Below, piece after piece: positions 33,552 through 45,300 of a DNA stretch of 64,000 nt. A program made the position numbers and the translations under genes. Within the stretch, counting starts at the first letter, position 1. Each line of letters begins with the position of its first letter. Below the pieces are notes generated by a model. The model was not told the origin of the DNA. It saw only the letters and a list, made by a program, of their open reading frames with translations, and ran no database searches. Origin of the DNA: Haemaphysalis longicornis (taxonomy: Eukaryota; Arthropoda; Arachnida; Ixodida; Ixodidae); the NCBI GenBank assembly GCA_013339765.2, contig CM023449.1:14111811-14175810 (forward strand), written 5' to 3'.

Positions 33552-35478
33552 CTACACGACAAGCGGAGCCCTAGATGAAGCACAGGGTCCCAGCATTCTG
33601 AGGGATGTTTTAGTGGCTGACCCATAGACAACGCTACCATAGTCCAGTCGTGAGCCTATCAAGCTCGGTAAAACACGTAAAAGAAGTTGTTTGTCAGCAC
33701 CAAAAGAAATGTGCGACAGAACCTTCAGGATATTCATTGTTTTTAAGCATTTATGTTTTAGTTGTTTTATATGTGGGATAAACGTGAGCTTTTCGTCAAA
33801 GATTATACCTAAAAACTTGTGTTCTTTCTTGACAGGAATCGAGACACCATTGAGATGAATGTCTGGATCCGGCCGGATGCCACGCCTCTTGGAAAACAAG
33901 ACACAAGTGCACTTCCCTGGATTAAATTTAAAACCGTTGCTGTCTGCCCAACCAGCTAGCTTGTTAACACCAAGCTGGATTTGGCGCTCGCAGACAGACA
34001 GGTTACAAGACTTAAAGGATAATTGTACGTCGTCTACATAAACGGAGCAGGAAATCGACGGTGGCAACGCCTTCCTGAGGGAATTCATTTTTACAATAAA
34101 AAGGGTGCAACTTAAAACTCCACCTTGCGGCACGCCGTTTTCCTGCACATGAACCCTAGAAAGTGCCGTTCCAACTCGCACGCGAAATGTTCTTTCAGAC
34201 AGGTAACTTGCAAGCGTGTTCATCATGTTACCCGACATGCCAAAGGACTTCAAGTCGCTAAGGATGCCGTACCGCCAAGCAGTATCGTACGCCTTTTCAA
34301 GATCAAAGAAGACCGTCATGCAGTACTGCTTGTGGAGGAAAGCATCTTTGATATAAGACTCTAACGCAACGAGTTGATCGTTGGTAGATCGCCCGCCCTG
34401 AAGCCCGCCTGGCAGCTCTCGAGAAGACCATTGTACTCTAAGAAGTACACAAGTCTCCTGTTTATCATCTTCTCGAGGAGCTTACACAGGCAGCTTGTCA
34501 GAGCAATGGGGCGATAACTGGCAGGAGAGGAAGGGTCCTTCCCTTCCTTTAGACAGCCACTACTATGGCCTCCCTCCAAGAGCGAGGAATGTGCCCCGAA
34601 AGCCATATTTTATTGTATAGGTGTAAGAGTGTTTCAAGAGTGTCTGGGTGTAGGTGTTGTATCATGGTGTATGTGATTTTGTCTGCACCTGGAGCTGACG
34701 TCTTACATGTGCTCAGAGCAACCTTCAGCTCATGAATTGAAAAACAAGAATTGTAAGAAGTGTGCGACTTGTTGTTATCACGCAGGGACTTCTTTTCTAC
34801 AGATGTTTTGTGTTTCATGAAAGTGTTTGTGTAGTGTGCTGAACTGGACACGTGTTCGAAGTGTTGTGCAAGTGTGTTAGCCTGGTCTTCAAGTGTGTCC
34901 CCTGTTGTACTAACCAGGGGCAGGCTGTGTGTCTGTTGTCCTTTTAGTTTTCGTATTCGTGTCCAGACTTTGTGTGTATCAGTGTATGAATTGATGGAAG
35001 TGAGGAAGGTGCGCCAACTCTCCCTTTTCGCCTCACGACGCACTCGCTTCCCAAAAGCCTTTGCCCGTTTAAAAGAAATGAGGTTGTCCGACGTGGGGTA
35101 CCGGCGAAGGACACCCCACGCCTTGTTCTGGGCCTCTCGCGCCCGCCTGCAGTCCTCGTTCCACCAGGGCCTCCTTGGGCAGCGGGACCCACTGGAGGCC
35201 TGGGGAATGGACTTTTCGGCGGCGTCGAGGATGTGCGCCGTGACGAGTTGGGCGGCTTCCTCCACGTGTAGGTGTTTTATGGATGTGTGGTGTAGTTGAG
35301 ATGTTTGTGTGAATGTGCTCCAGTTTGCTTGTGATTCATTAAACCTTTTATGGGAAGATGGACTGCTCGGGCCTATACCTATATACGTTAATGAAGTGGG
35401 GAAATGGTCACTACCATATGGGTCTGTGCCCACACCCCAATCAAGACATGGAAAGAGAACTGCGGAACCAATAGCCAA
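33552..35478 (-). pseudogene. Copy A ORF2: reverse transcriptase region (three frames)
   Basis: 34549-35478 carries the end of the endonuclease (GSDHFP) and the RT fingers, closing at SWREAIVVAV by a short deletion. 34361-34606 continues SYRPIALTSCLCKLLEKMIN. 33552-34319 holds the palm: FDLEKAYDT (motif A Asp), NGVPQGGVLS (motif B), VYVDDVQLSF (motif C, both Asp intact) and the thumb (VKKEHKFLGIIFDEKLTF). Known role: target-primed cDNA synthesis. Three small indels separate the frames, so the protein is not made in one piece, although the active site is unchanged. Domain order matches copies B and C. Confidence 0.88.
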
Positions 35479-35509
35479 GTCAAGATGCGAGTATGTATTG
35501 TGTCCTAAG

Positions 35510-36037
35510 TTATGGTATGTAGGCTGTTTTTTTGTTGAAAAGGCATGCTCCGGAGGATGTAAGGAACTTCTCTATCAGGCGACCTCGGGCATCCGTTCTG
35601 GTGGAGCCCCAAAGAGAGTTGTGCGCATTAAGGTCGCCTGTTAGTATGTATGGTTCCGGCAGCTGGTCAACCAGTGTCTCGAAATCAGAGCTCAGAAGTG
35701 CAAAACCAGGAGAGATGTAAATAGAGCATACCGTTATCAACCTATTAAATATTATGGTACGGATCGCTACAGCCTCGAGGACAGTGTTTAAAGTGACAGG
35801 GTGGCATGCTAATGATTTCCGGGCGATAATGGCCACACCTCCTGAAGAGTGGGTGCAGCCAACCCTGTCCTTTCTGAATACCATGTACCTATTTAAGAAA
35901 TTTGTTTGTTTAGAGTTGAGGTGGGTTTCCTGGAGACACATAATACTTGGCTGACTGGCATGCAGAATCTCATACACATCGTCAAGATTTTTAAGGAGGC
36001 CTCTGCAGTTCCATTGGATAATATTTTCTGTTCCCAT
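35510..36037 (-). pseudogene. Copy A ORF2: endonuclease (EEP) domain
   Basis: Begins MGTENIIQWNCRGLLKN, the ORF2 start shared by copies B and C. EEP/APE-type motifs: QWNCRG (Asn), CLQETHL (Glu), ILTGDLNAHN (Asp/Asn). The final SDH motif appears as YGSDHFPTSL in the next frame (35478-34549). The frame breaks after CLFNKK at a run of seven A (35525-35531, T on plus), where copy B has six and reads through. Known role: nicks target DNA to prime reverse transcription. ORF1 ends only about 45 bases upstream. Confidence 0.88.
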
Positions 36038-36081
36038 TATTTAAATTTAAGAATGACTGGAATGTGTGTGTTCGTGTGTGT

Positions 36082-37440
36082 TCATGTGTCGTCTTTCGGG
36101 GCTGTTACTCTTGGATTGGGCTTTTTGGGCCTTTCTGTAGGCTTGGAAGTCGGTGGCCGCTCCTTGCGCTGCGTTGCAGGCAGGAACGGCCCGACGTCCA
36201 TCTCGTCGTCAGATGTCCGAGGGGTGCCCGACGGACCGGGTCCCCCGGACTTGGCCCCCCTTCGGGAGCCCTTCGCTTGAGCCGCCACCGCCGCGGGCGT
36301 CGGGAACGCCAAAAGTGGCACGGGCGGTGCGGTGGCGGTGGGAGCCGGTGCGGGGCCCGTGGTGTCCATCACCTCTGTACCCTCCAACGCACTGGAGGGC
36401 GGGGAGACAGAGGCGGGAGCGGCACCGGTCCCGACGGAAGACGTGGCCACCACAACCGCTGCTGCCTCAGCAGGCGGCGTGGTGGCAGGTTGGGCTGCCC
36501 GAGGCAACCCAGGTGGGGGCGAGGAAGGGACCAGGTCAGACTCGCTGAACTGGGTCCCTGTGGAAACCAGACGCCTCTCCGCCCCCCGGCGAGCCGCGTC
36601 GGCGTACCTCCCCAGAGGGAAAGAGGCGAACCTCTTTCGCGCCTCTGGGAAGGTGATGTTCTCCGTGACCTTGATGTTAATTATCTTTTTTTCCATTTGA
36701 AATTTTTCGCACTTGCGGGAGTACGCTGCATGCGGACCGCCGCAGTTCACACAAGTGAGGGTTTCGGATGGACAGTTGTCAGTCGGGTGATCGTTCGCCG
36801 CGCATTTCGCACACGTCGTTCGGCCACGGCAAGAGGTTGTACCGTGCCCGAACCGCTGGCACTTAAAACAGCGCCGCGGATTCGGGATGTACGGACGGAT
36901 GGAGCAACGGATAAAACCTGCATTGATGTGTTGTGGAAGAACTGCGCGGTCGAAAGTCAAGATAATGTGCTTGGTGGGAATCTCCTTGTCGTCTCTGCGG
37001 ATAGTGATGCGTCTCACGGCAGTGACGCCCTGATCCTTCAAGCCGGCAAGGAGATCCGCATCCGTTTCGTTCAAAAGATCTGTCTCGGATATCACACCCT
37101 GGGAGCTGTTGAGGCTCCGATGGGGTGTGACCCTGATGTCTAGATCAGCCAGTCTAGTCTGAGCAAGAAGCTTTGCAGACTGCTGCTTGTCATTTATTTC
37201 AATTAGGAGTTCACCAGACCTTTGTTTTTTGCACTTATACGATTTACCTACTATGGCTTCAAGATACTTGGCGATCAAGAAGACTGACTGAGATGCAAGA
37301 GGGTGGGTTGGATTGAGGGATTCCATGATAAGAAATCGAGGAAAATGATCCGGTTCAGGAAAGGTTAACGACGGCAATTGAGGAAAGGATACTTCGGTGC
37401 GGCCCCTTTTCAGGGACCGATCACGGTTGGGGGGGGGGTT
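36082..37440 (-). CDS. Copy A ORF1: gag-like RNA-binding protein
   Basis: Open for more than 431 codons. Three zinc knuckles lie in a row: CFKCQRFGHGTTSC and CAKCAANDHPTDNC (both C-x2-C-x4-H-x4-C) and CVNCGGPHAAYSRKC (C-x2-C-x3-H-x6-C), about residues 170-223 counted from 37377. The N-terminal part (SVFLIAKYLEAIVGKSYKCK) is a small alpha/beta nucleic-acid-binding region as in I-element ORF1s. The C-terminal 180 residues are rich in Pro, Ala, Thr and Ser. Known role: coats the element's RNA. The ATG region sits before a run of ten C (37429-37438): the ATG upstream is out of frame with the rest, so the copy has a start-proximal frameshift or a miscounted homopolymer. Confidence 0.85.
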   Translation of the reverse strand, partial: NPPPNRDRSLKRGRTEVSFPQLPSLTFPEPDHFPRFLIMESLNPTHPLASQSVFLIAKYLEAIVGKSYKCKKQRSGELLIEINDKQQSAKLLAQTRLADLDIRVTPHRSLNSSQGVISETDLLNETDADLLAGLKDQGVTAVRRITIRRDDKEIPTKHIILTFDRAVLPQHINAGFIRCSIRPYIPNPRRCFKCQRFGHGTTSCRGRTTCAKCAANDHPTDNCPSETLTCVNCGGPHAAYSRKCEKFQMEKKIINIKVTENITFPEARKRFASFPLGRYADAARRGAERRLVSTGTQFSESDLVPSSPPPGLPRAAQPATTPPAEAAAVVVATSSVGTGAAPASVSPPSSALEGTEVMDTTGPAPAPTATAPPVPLLAFPTPAAVAAQAKGSRRGAKSGGPGPSGTPRTSDDEMDVGPFLPATQRKERPPTSKPTERPKKPNPRVTAPKDDT

Positions 37441-37890
37441 TAGACAATAACATAAAGCATATATAAAAGCAGGGAGACGGGGGTACTTTCTCCTTTGACC
37501 TTACCCTGGTAGCCAAAGAGGTCCCGGAGCTCCCTGCCTGGTAAACAGACAGGGAGCCCATCCGCCGGAGCTTGACCTGGGCTCCGACGGCCACCGTTCG
37601 TGGTTTCTAACCCTCCACCTATAAACACATCGCCACGGTTGGATCCAGCTTATGTTTGGGGGCTCGGGGTCCGCGGTATCGCCAGTACCGTCACCAAGAT
37701 TACTCAAGGTGCCCCGTGCAGGGCTCCCCGGGTAACTCTTGTTGGCGTTAGAGCGATCTACCAAGACGCAGCTGTTTTTTTAAGTGCCCTAAGCGTGCAG
37801 TTAGCTTACAGACGTCACCATAACAAGTTGTTTAGTGCGCGGAAAGGCAAAGAGAAGCGAAACAGAACCAAAACACTGCATGACCACCTA

Positions 37891-39130
37891 TCAGCCACGC
37901 AGCGCTAATCCCGCAAACGCCGCGGAGAAGCGGCGGCAGGCGGCGCAGCGATCGCGAATCTCGAGGCGTATACTTCTGGGTAATTTGATGTCGTCAGCAT
38001 AGAGAAGAAAAGAACACTTTTTAATTGCGCCTGACACAACATTCACAAAAATGGAGAACAAGAGAGGGCCCAACACGGAGCCTTGGGGCACACCGGTTGT
38101 TCAACTATACATGGAGGACGTCTGCCCATAAACGCTAACGAAACTCAACCGATTGCTTAGATAGCTACGCCGCAATGCCACGAGTGGTGTATCAATGCCC
38201 GACTGCAAAAGCTTATCAAGTAACAATGCGTGGCAGACAACATCAAATGCTTTGCTCACGTCACAGTGACACCGTCCAACTGGCCTCGCGCAGAAAGTGC
38301 TGCAGAGGCCTGTCCCATGAAGCAGGCGAGAGTAGTTGTTGTCGACCTTACTGACATAAAACCATGCTGTTTACATGTAAGAAACTGCTGTACAGAACTT
38401 GAAAATACCTTGTGCAGTGCTGCCTCAAAAAGCTTGGAGGCAGCACAAAGGAGAGAAACTGCTCTATAGTTTTTTGCATCAGATTTGATGCCTGACTTGA
38501 AAATGGGGCGCACTCGAGAATTTTTCTACTTACGACAAAATGTGTTTGTTTTTAGACGGTGACTGAATTTCGCAGTTAAAACGGGAACAAAAATGCTGCT
38601 GCTGAATGTCTTTAAAATAGCGGGATGTGTTCCGTCAGGGCCACACGACAGCGACGGTTTCATGCGCCTTAGACTTTGAAGCACCAACTGCTCGAGCAGT
38701 TGTACTAAGTAAAACCCTGTACATTAGTTAGCATTACGTTTAGTTCACTGCCATCGCGCTGGCCATATGTAGTACTAAATTGCTGCGCAAAATGGTTGGC
38801 AACATCACGAACTTCTTCCCCAGATGAATCAACAAGACGGATTTGCTCATGTGAGTTATTTTTACGGAATCAAAAATATTTCTAGAATGTTGCAGGGTGG
38901 GAAATAATGCTGCTCTCCGCAGAATCGAGATAAGAGCGCTGGTCCCGCTCATAAAGACTATTACACGTTTTACGGTAAGAGCGGAAGTCCTCTCTCCATT
39001 CATCAAGCCTGGTTTTCTTATATTTTCTATGGCAGCGGTCTTTTAACTTAAGGTTGGTACGAAGATCGTTAGAGAACCAAAAGGGGTGTTTTGAACGGTG
39101 CGGTTTGCACTTAGGCATAAACTGATTCAT
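37891..39130 (-). pseudogene. CR1-like reverse transcriptase, incomplete
   Basis: 38882-39130: KHPFWFSNDLRTNLKLKDRC (linker). 38256-38513: PIFKSGIKSDAKNYRAVSLL and CKQHGFMSVRSTTTTL (fingers). 37891-38091: MPQGSVLGPLLFSIFVN (motif B) and LLYADDIKL (motif C with both Asp). Homology fades right after motif C near 37890. Motif A lies in sequence with stops between 38091 and 38256. Classification as CR1/Jockey-like rests on PQGSVLGPLLF and YADD. Confidence 0.7.
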
Positions 39131-39482
39131 GCCGCTTTTGACTATATAAGTGTACCGCTCGACCTGCGCATCGCAATCACGGAGTTCTTGAATATCTAAC
39201 CAATCATACGAAGAAAAAAGTTATACAAGCCAATGTAATCACCACGGGCATAACAGTAGGGAGGGAATTCATTATTCTTCAGTGTAGCGCTGCAACGCTG
39301 AATCGAGACGGGAGCAGAAACTAGAAAAGGAGGATGATGCTTGTCTGGTTTGACAAAAGTGTTGTCAGACAATGGTACTCGCCCGTTTTTAATGTCTGAA
39401 AGGAAAGATCTAAGATATTTTGAAAGCTGTTTTTGATATTATTAAGTTGCACCAAGGTACGGAAAGTCTACGATGTCTAAAA

Positions 39483-40109
39483 TCATGTTGGATGTTTGCT
39501 GTGCGTAATAATTGTAGTATTGATGGGTAAGATGTTCCCATTGTACACCCGGTGTATTGAAGTGTCCCAGAATGATACGCTGGTCAGGTGTGATGAGCAA
39601 ACTTCTTCTACAGATGTAAGGAGCTTTTTAAACGCCGATATAGTAACATCAGGTGGAATGTAAAACGCCCCTAGTAAAAGCTTCGCACCGCCAGTCCTAC
39701 GAATGTCCAGCCAGACAGACTCGTTGTCGCCCTCAAGTTCATGACACTTCATAGATTGAAAAGCGCTATGGACTGCAACTAACACCCCACTCATTCCTTT
39801 TTTTTCACGCCAGAAAAGTCCCCATCATTATGAAAAACTTGATATTTTTTTTAGAAAATAATCGTAAGAGCAAATGTCATCAGAAAGCCAGGTTTCAAAA
39901 ATAACAATAACCGGAAAATTTGAAGAAATCGCATTTGACAAGAATTTAGTCACTTTGGTGCGAAGGCCGTGCGCATTCTGATAACAGATGTCCACAGTTT
40001 CGCCTCTTTTAGTTGTCATTTTGAACATCGGGGGGACATAACATGTCGGCATGCAGCTTGCCACGGAAGGGTTTGTAAAGACAGCCCTTGGGCCACAAGA
40101 AAGGATCAC
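39483..40109 (-). pseudogene. CR1-like endonuclease fragments
   Basis: 39828-40109 reads VDICYQNAHGLRTKVTKFLS and VIVIFETWLSDDI (the Asn and the Glu of the EEP fold; the usual ETWL is kept). 39483-39794 reads GVLVAVHSAF, VWLDIRRTGGAKLLLGAFY and YIPPDVT. The order and motifs fit the CR1/Jockey endonuclease. The Asp/SDH end is lost in broken sequence between 39130 and 39483. Confidence 0.65.
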
Positions 40110-41110
40110 CCAGACGTTGGAAGGAGACCTCGTCGACAGTCACACAGAAAAAGGAGTACGAGGTATACTTAGTTTTCAGCCGGTGGCAAGGCAGGGGTAC
40201 GACGTGCACTGTCGACAGGTTCTCCGCCAGTTGCGCTGAGGTGATGCAAGGGGACAGTTTTGACAGAAAGATGTGCCTAGGACGTTTTGAACGGTGGACC
40301 ACAGAGATGCGACACGAAACAGACGCACCCACACACGCCGCACGCCCGCTCCGTTTGTCAGGGCCGAGTCGTCGCAATGTTTCTCGGGGGACAAAGCAGA
40401 GGTTGCCGGTGCTGGGGTCAGCTGCTCCGGCGTTGAAGGTGTTCCGCCTGTTTTCGCCACAGCAGCGGCGAACGATGAATGGAGCCGACGCTGGGGGTAG
40501 GTGTCGGCGGCACCCCATCAAGATCAGGTGTCGGAGGGGAGGCAGGCGGCAGTCGGAGGGGAGGTGGAGGGGACGCCGTTCGGGAGGGAAGACCCGAACC
40601 GGCCAGTGGTAGCCGCTGCCCTCGATGGCCGCGAACTTCCACCCGCAGAGAAGCGATTATGCCTGCCTCCTGGGCGAAATCACGTGCGTGCTCCCTACCC
40701 AGGCGGTCATTGGCCTCTCAACTTCGCGACCTCGTCCGTCAAATAAGGGTCCTCGAGGGCGTTTTAGAGCATTTCGCGGAGTTCGGCTTCGTCTCCGCCA
40801 AGATCGCCCGGTTGGGGTGCGCCGTGCTGTTCTTGCGAACACGGTGATATGCGCTGGCTCGCTTGTACGGACTCGTCCCTAGGACTATCCGCAGCCTCCG
40901 TCACCGAAGACGCGTAGAAATTGCAAAGAAAGGGCCGCTCACCAGTTTTCAGAGCTTGCCGCTTTATGTCGTGCAGCTGAATACATTTGGTGTGCGCTCG
41001 TTTTTTGCACGACGTGCGTCGAAAAAGCTCCGGTCTGCCGTAACAAACAGCGGAGCACAGCACACAGACATCTGTACTGTGCGCCATCTTGGGTGCCAAC
41101 ATGACGTCCA
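40010..41110 (-). pseudogene. CR1-like ORF1 with PHD-type finger
   Basis: The first frame (about 41100-40764) has CVLCSAVC, RRTSCKKRAHTKC and FLCNFY: a PHD/FYVE-like C-x2-C ... C-x4-H-x2-C ... C-x2-C pattern in which the last Cys is Tyr. Such fingers occur in ORF1 of CR1-type elements. After a Pro-rich broken linker, 40009-40290 encodes ITSAQLAENLSTVHVVPLPC, TKYTSYSFFCVTVDE, LWPKGCLYKPFRGKL, the conserved C-terminal segment of these ORF1 proteins (KYPSYSSF... WP-G---R-FRG--). Frameshifts separate the two halves. Confidence 0.6.
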
Positions 41111-41557
41111 AGATAATATTATTAGTAATAATAATATTACAGTATATAATTGCAATATTCGTCCTCATGTGGGGCGCGAAAATATATTTGCCCTGGGCTC
41201 CGTCCTATCTAGTTACGCCACTGCCTGTAAGTCACCCACCTTTAAACGTGTTGAAGTCTCCAAACGCGACAAGCCTGGAGTTGTGCGCTATATCCACAAA
41301 TTGTCGCACGGGATACGAAAAGAAACATCAAGGTATGGTGTCAGGGGTGTATTCAGCGCTCCTGTATGGCTCAGGAGAATTTGGCCGGCAGTACAGAAGG
41401 CAGCTGACACATCACCAAAGATGAGGCGGCAGAATGGCGGTGGTGTCGATCATGGGTCGAAATTTGTACAGTGCGCTAAAAATGTGGTGTGAAATTTGCC
41501 GTTGCCCAGTGACAAGGCGCACGTTGGCGAGACAAGGAGTTGTGAGAATATTCGATT

Positions 41558-42330
41558 AAGTAGTAGTAGTAAAGTCCTTTATTGGGATGGGACGGCCGGT
41601 TGGCCAGAGGGGGGAAATGGGAATAGCAGGAGGGAGGATTAACACTACTTGAATCTTCAAGGGCCGTAGAGTATCTAATTGTCCATTGAGGATCTAATTG
41701 TCCAGTTTCAGGGACCAAATGGGTTGTAGGCCCCGGCTCACACTACTCGAGCCAGACCGTTCTCAAGGGAAAAAGTGCCTAGCGCGGCAAGGAATTGGGG
41801 GTCATGGTATGGGGGATTAGCTGGTGAAGAACCATTTGGAAGTGCATTTTCGATAATATATCGATGGTCTGAAAATGCAGTGCAGTGCCAGATTAAATGG
41901 TTCAGGTCCGCGATAGAAGTCGCTGAACAGTGCGGACAACGTGAGGGTAGTGACGTCCCAGGGTGAATCCATTTGTATATTATGTGAGGAGTGACAGCAG
42001 CGTTCGCAAGAGTCTTATTAATGAAAATTTCGGCTGGGCGTGGTAGGGAAGGGACGCCGTGTAGGTAGCCAAGCGGAGTGCTTGATGCTAGGCGGCATCG
42101 GCGCACGTGGCGAGCGTGGTCCAGCTGCAGGCGAAAGGAGGTGGGCGAGACAGCAGCAGGGGATTGGTCATCCAGCGGAGGGGTTACGAGAAGGCTCTCC
42201 CTAGCCGCAGAGTGCGCGGTCTGGTTGCCATGTCCCTGCATCATGTGTCCCGGTATCCATGCCAGGCGAGTTTTAGTGCCATTCTCTACAATCTCTACCT
42301 TCTCAGTTCGCCACACTCGTAAATGTTAGT
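41558..42330 (-). mobile_element. 5'-truncated RNase H-type LINE
   Basis: Minus-strand frame 42316-41738 encodes the end of an I/LOA-type pol: RLAWIPGHMMQGHGNQTAHS (RNase H motif, with the usual final Asp altered to His in the N-TAH context), the C-terminal finger CPHCSATSIADLNHLIWHC and a tail. After a short 3' UTR with CCAATAAAGG it ends in ACTACTACTACTTAA at about 41558-41575. Everything upstream of RNase H is missing, as expected of 5' truncation. It is not the same family as copies A-C, because tail and finger differ. Confidence 0.75.
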
Positions 42331-45300
42331 AGCAGATCTCTTCTGCACACATTTCAGGGATATAACAAATATAAAAAAACGCCGTTATCGCTACACGGGG
42401 TGAGGAGGCGACCCGCTTAAACGGCCCTTAGAAAGGGTGGTGCGCTTACTGGATATTTGATTACTCTTCCTTGCGATCGGCTCAAGGAACTCTACGTGGC
42501 TGGTGTAAAAGGGCGAACCGGTAGCCAGAGCATTTCAAAGTATGTGTCCATGCGACTGCGACAAATCATAAATGTACAAGCCAGTCTCCTCACCACAGAC
42601 TCGTTTGCGGCGTCGGCCATGGCTTGGAACCATAAAAGCTACCGTTGCCAGTGTTTCCGACCCGGTGCCTACCTCACGAAAAACTGAAAGGGAACGGAAG
42701 AGAGGAATCCGAGTTTTGTGTACTTATATCTTAAAAATTACCGCATCGTTGCTCGTGGAACAAAATTTATGAGAGCTACGAAGTGTAGTGCCTTTAAGTT
42801 AAAACAAAATTTTATTCAGCCTTCAGTTTCAGTAATAAATTGTCGCCGCGTGAACAAACTTGCGGGCTTTAATTGAAACTAAAACCACCCCCAAGTGACG
42901 CCACCACAGCCACTACTACACGAAGATAACATGCCAGGCACGTACCCCGTTTGTGACAAAAACAATGCTCAAACAGAAGGAGGCCTAGTCACGATATACC
43001 GGCCTTTAAACACAGAGTTCGCATAGCTTGAAACTAAGTGAAATGCTTCCGCAAGCCCAAACGCGGAATTCTAATACGTTTCCTGAATGTTTTAAAGGCG
43101 ATCGACTTTCATGGTCTATATATACAAGAAAACATTGGTATGTGTGTCTGTCTGTGTATATATTTGTCCCTTGATTTAATCGCCCGGCCAATAGTTAAAA
43201 AAATACAGAAACGATGAGCTCATACAGGCAAAACATTTCCGAACCAATAAATCAGTTACCATGCGTCATACTTGTCAACGTTTGTCCAGCGAAATGAAAA
43301 CATTCGGCATATCTGATAAGAAACATCAATACATAACACGTAATAAGCCACGTCGTTTTATTCAGAATATATGTTCGCTGAGTATTTATTACAGAAATTA
43401 CAAATACGAGTCCAAAACAGTATTTTGGCGCAAATTCACCGAAAAGCTGTCGACACATCATAGACATCGAGCGGCATTTAAAACCGAAAACTCATGACAA
43501 GCTCCTATAGGTGACGCCGGAGTAGTGGAACACCGGGAAAATAAGTTTGCACAGGAAGCGCTGTATATTAAATAATGAAGAGTTTTACAGCATTACAAAC
43601 GAAACAAAGAAAAATATTAGTATTGCACGAACCAGTACACTGAACGCTATGTTGCGTCCTCGAAAGCTTTTCGTTTTTTCTAATGACTCATTCTCCCATT
43701 GTCTTTCGCGCTACCACCCTCTCAACCAGCCCCGGGCTGTGTTTTTTTCTTGTGTGGCTCACAACGCACCTTATATGTATAAATTGTTTGGTAATATACT
43801 GGGGCAAACGTTTTTATTGTATTTGTTTAGTTGGACCATACGAGGTGGCGTTACTAAGGCCTTTAGGCGTGCTATGGAGAGCTTTGAAAATAGTTATGCT
43901 ACCTATACATCAATACCGCACACAGGGATGGTTTCGCTTATCCCATTCTTTCAACAACCCATCAAAAGGCCAAAACTAGAAAGCATCAATCGCTCCTTAG
44001 CGTGATTATCAGCTGTCTTCTTACAGCACTACATTGGGGACATAAGCTTCAAAGCGGCTTCCTTTTCCACAATTAGGCATAAATATAAAAGAGTTCCAGC
44101 ATAAACGAGTCAGAGGCATCCACCCCTTGGAATAGACTGTTCATTTGACGTAAGAGGCTGTGGCCGTGGGTTGAGGTTCTTGATGCTAGTGCTCTATCAA
44201 ATGGAGACATTTGCTTTGTGGAAGATGTCACGCTTCTCATAGCGCACGAGTAGTTGACCGCCTACTCTCCAGCATCGATTTTATTATGGCAGAGCTGCAT
44301 TTTTACTTTTTTGTTCTTTCTTCTGTTGAGAAAGTGCAACGGGTGGTTTTCCTTAAAACAGGAGGTATGTTTACTTAAATAGGTCTTTCTCTAAAAATAT
44401 CATGCTTTTGTAAATAAAAACAGAGGAGGTGAGGGTCCTCTTGAGTATAAAGCCGCTGACTTCCCATTTACGCAAGAGCAGCATCGTTGCCTAGAGCTCA
44501 TCGGGAATCACTCGTCCCCTCTGTCAGATGCCATCGAAGTATTCGCTGCAGTGGTAAGTTCACCATATCTCGGCGAATTTGTTCTGTGTACCACATGGGT
44601 ACCGAGCGGTTATTCCACAATTTATTTAGAAAACCTCATGCTGGGGCCAGCGACCGCAGTTCCAAAACACAACACGCATTAGTTAAAGCAGAATAACCGG
44701 CTTTCATCGTCTGATTCCCTCTGGCGTGAAGCTAAAACAGATTACTAGGAGGAAGCGCTGCTGGATGATTAAATGTTGAGTAAAATTAAAGGTGTACGCC
44801 ACATACCAACTTCACCTTGCTTCCTTACAATGTGCAACCACGCAAAAGTTAACTTTTCAAGAGGAAATACATCGACGGACTTGAAATTTTCAGATAGGTG
44901 CGCCAGGATCAATTGCTCGGACATCATCTACACCAAAAGCAGCAAAACCTTCTACAAAAGTGCTATAAGATTAAAGCAATGGTAGTAATAAATGCAATGT
45001 TAGTTACAATGCAAAGAACATACGGCCCCGGGATAAGTTCTCCACCTCTTCAAACAAACTTGTTAAAGATGAGCAGTATTAGAAATATCGGTTATATTTT
45101 TACAATGAATATTCACAACAGTAAACCGTTTTTTCCATGATATATGAAGTTTTTGCGCTTAAAACCCGAAAAAAAATGACGTTATGTTTTTAGGATGGGA
45201 AGTCCGGAGAAATAATTCTGTTCGACACTAAAGAATATTTCCGAATTATTTTTGTCGAACGGCACTAAAGAAAAAAAAATGACAAAAGAGCTGAACCAGT

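Larger units (their letters stand above)
32127..37723 (-). mobile_element. I-type non-LTR retrotransposon, copy A (near full length)
   Basis: 5597 bp bounded by an exact 14-bp target duplication CTCCCCGGGTAACT (32113-32126 and 37724-37737). Order on the minus strand: 5' UTR, ORF1 (gag with CCHC knuckles), EEP endonuclease, reverse transcriptase, RNase H, 3' UTR and an ATC/TCA-repeat tail. This layout with RNase H defines the I superfamily. Catalytic residues are present in all domains, but ORF2 is split by small indels, several at homopolymers. It is the best preserved of three copies in the window, all on the minus strand. Confidence 0.92.
37890..41110 (-). mobile_element. CR1-like LINE truncated at its 3' side
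   Basis: The minus strand holds ORF1 (PHD-type finger plus C-terminal RNA-binding segment), endonuclease and reverse transcriptase only as far as motif C; thumb, C-terminus and 3' UTR are missing. LINE insertions normally lose the 5' end, so this copy was cut later by deletion or recombination. It differs clearly from the I-type LINEs (no RNase H, different RT). Frames are broken many times. Confidence 0.65.

Noticed and set aside
36064..37143. Long plus-strand frame (359 codons) opposite LINE copy A ORF1
   Set aside because: It mirrors the GC-rich, Pro/Ala-rich gag-like ORF on the minus strand, which has knuckle motifs and matches copies B and C; the plus frame has no domain.
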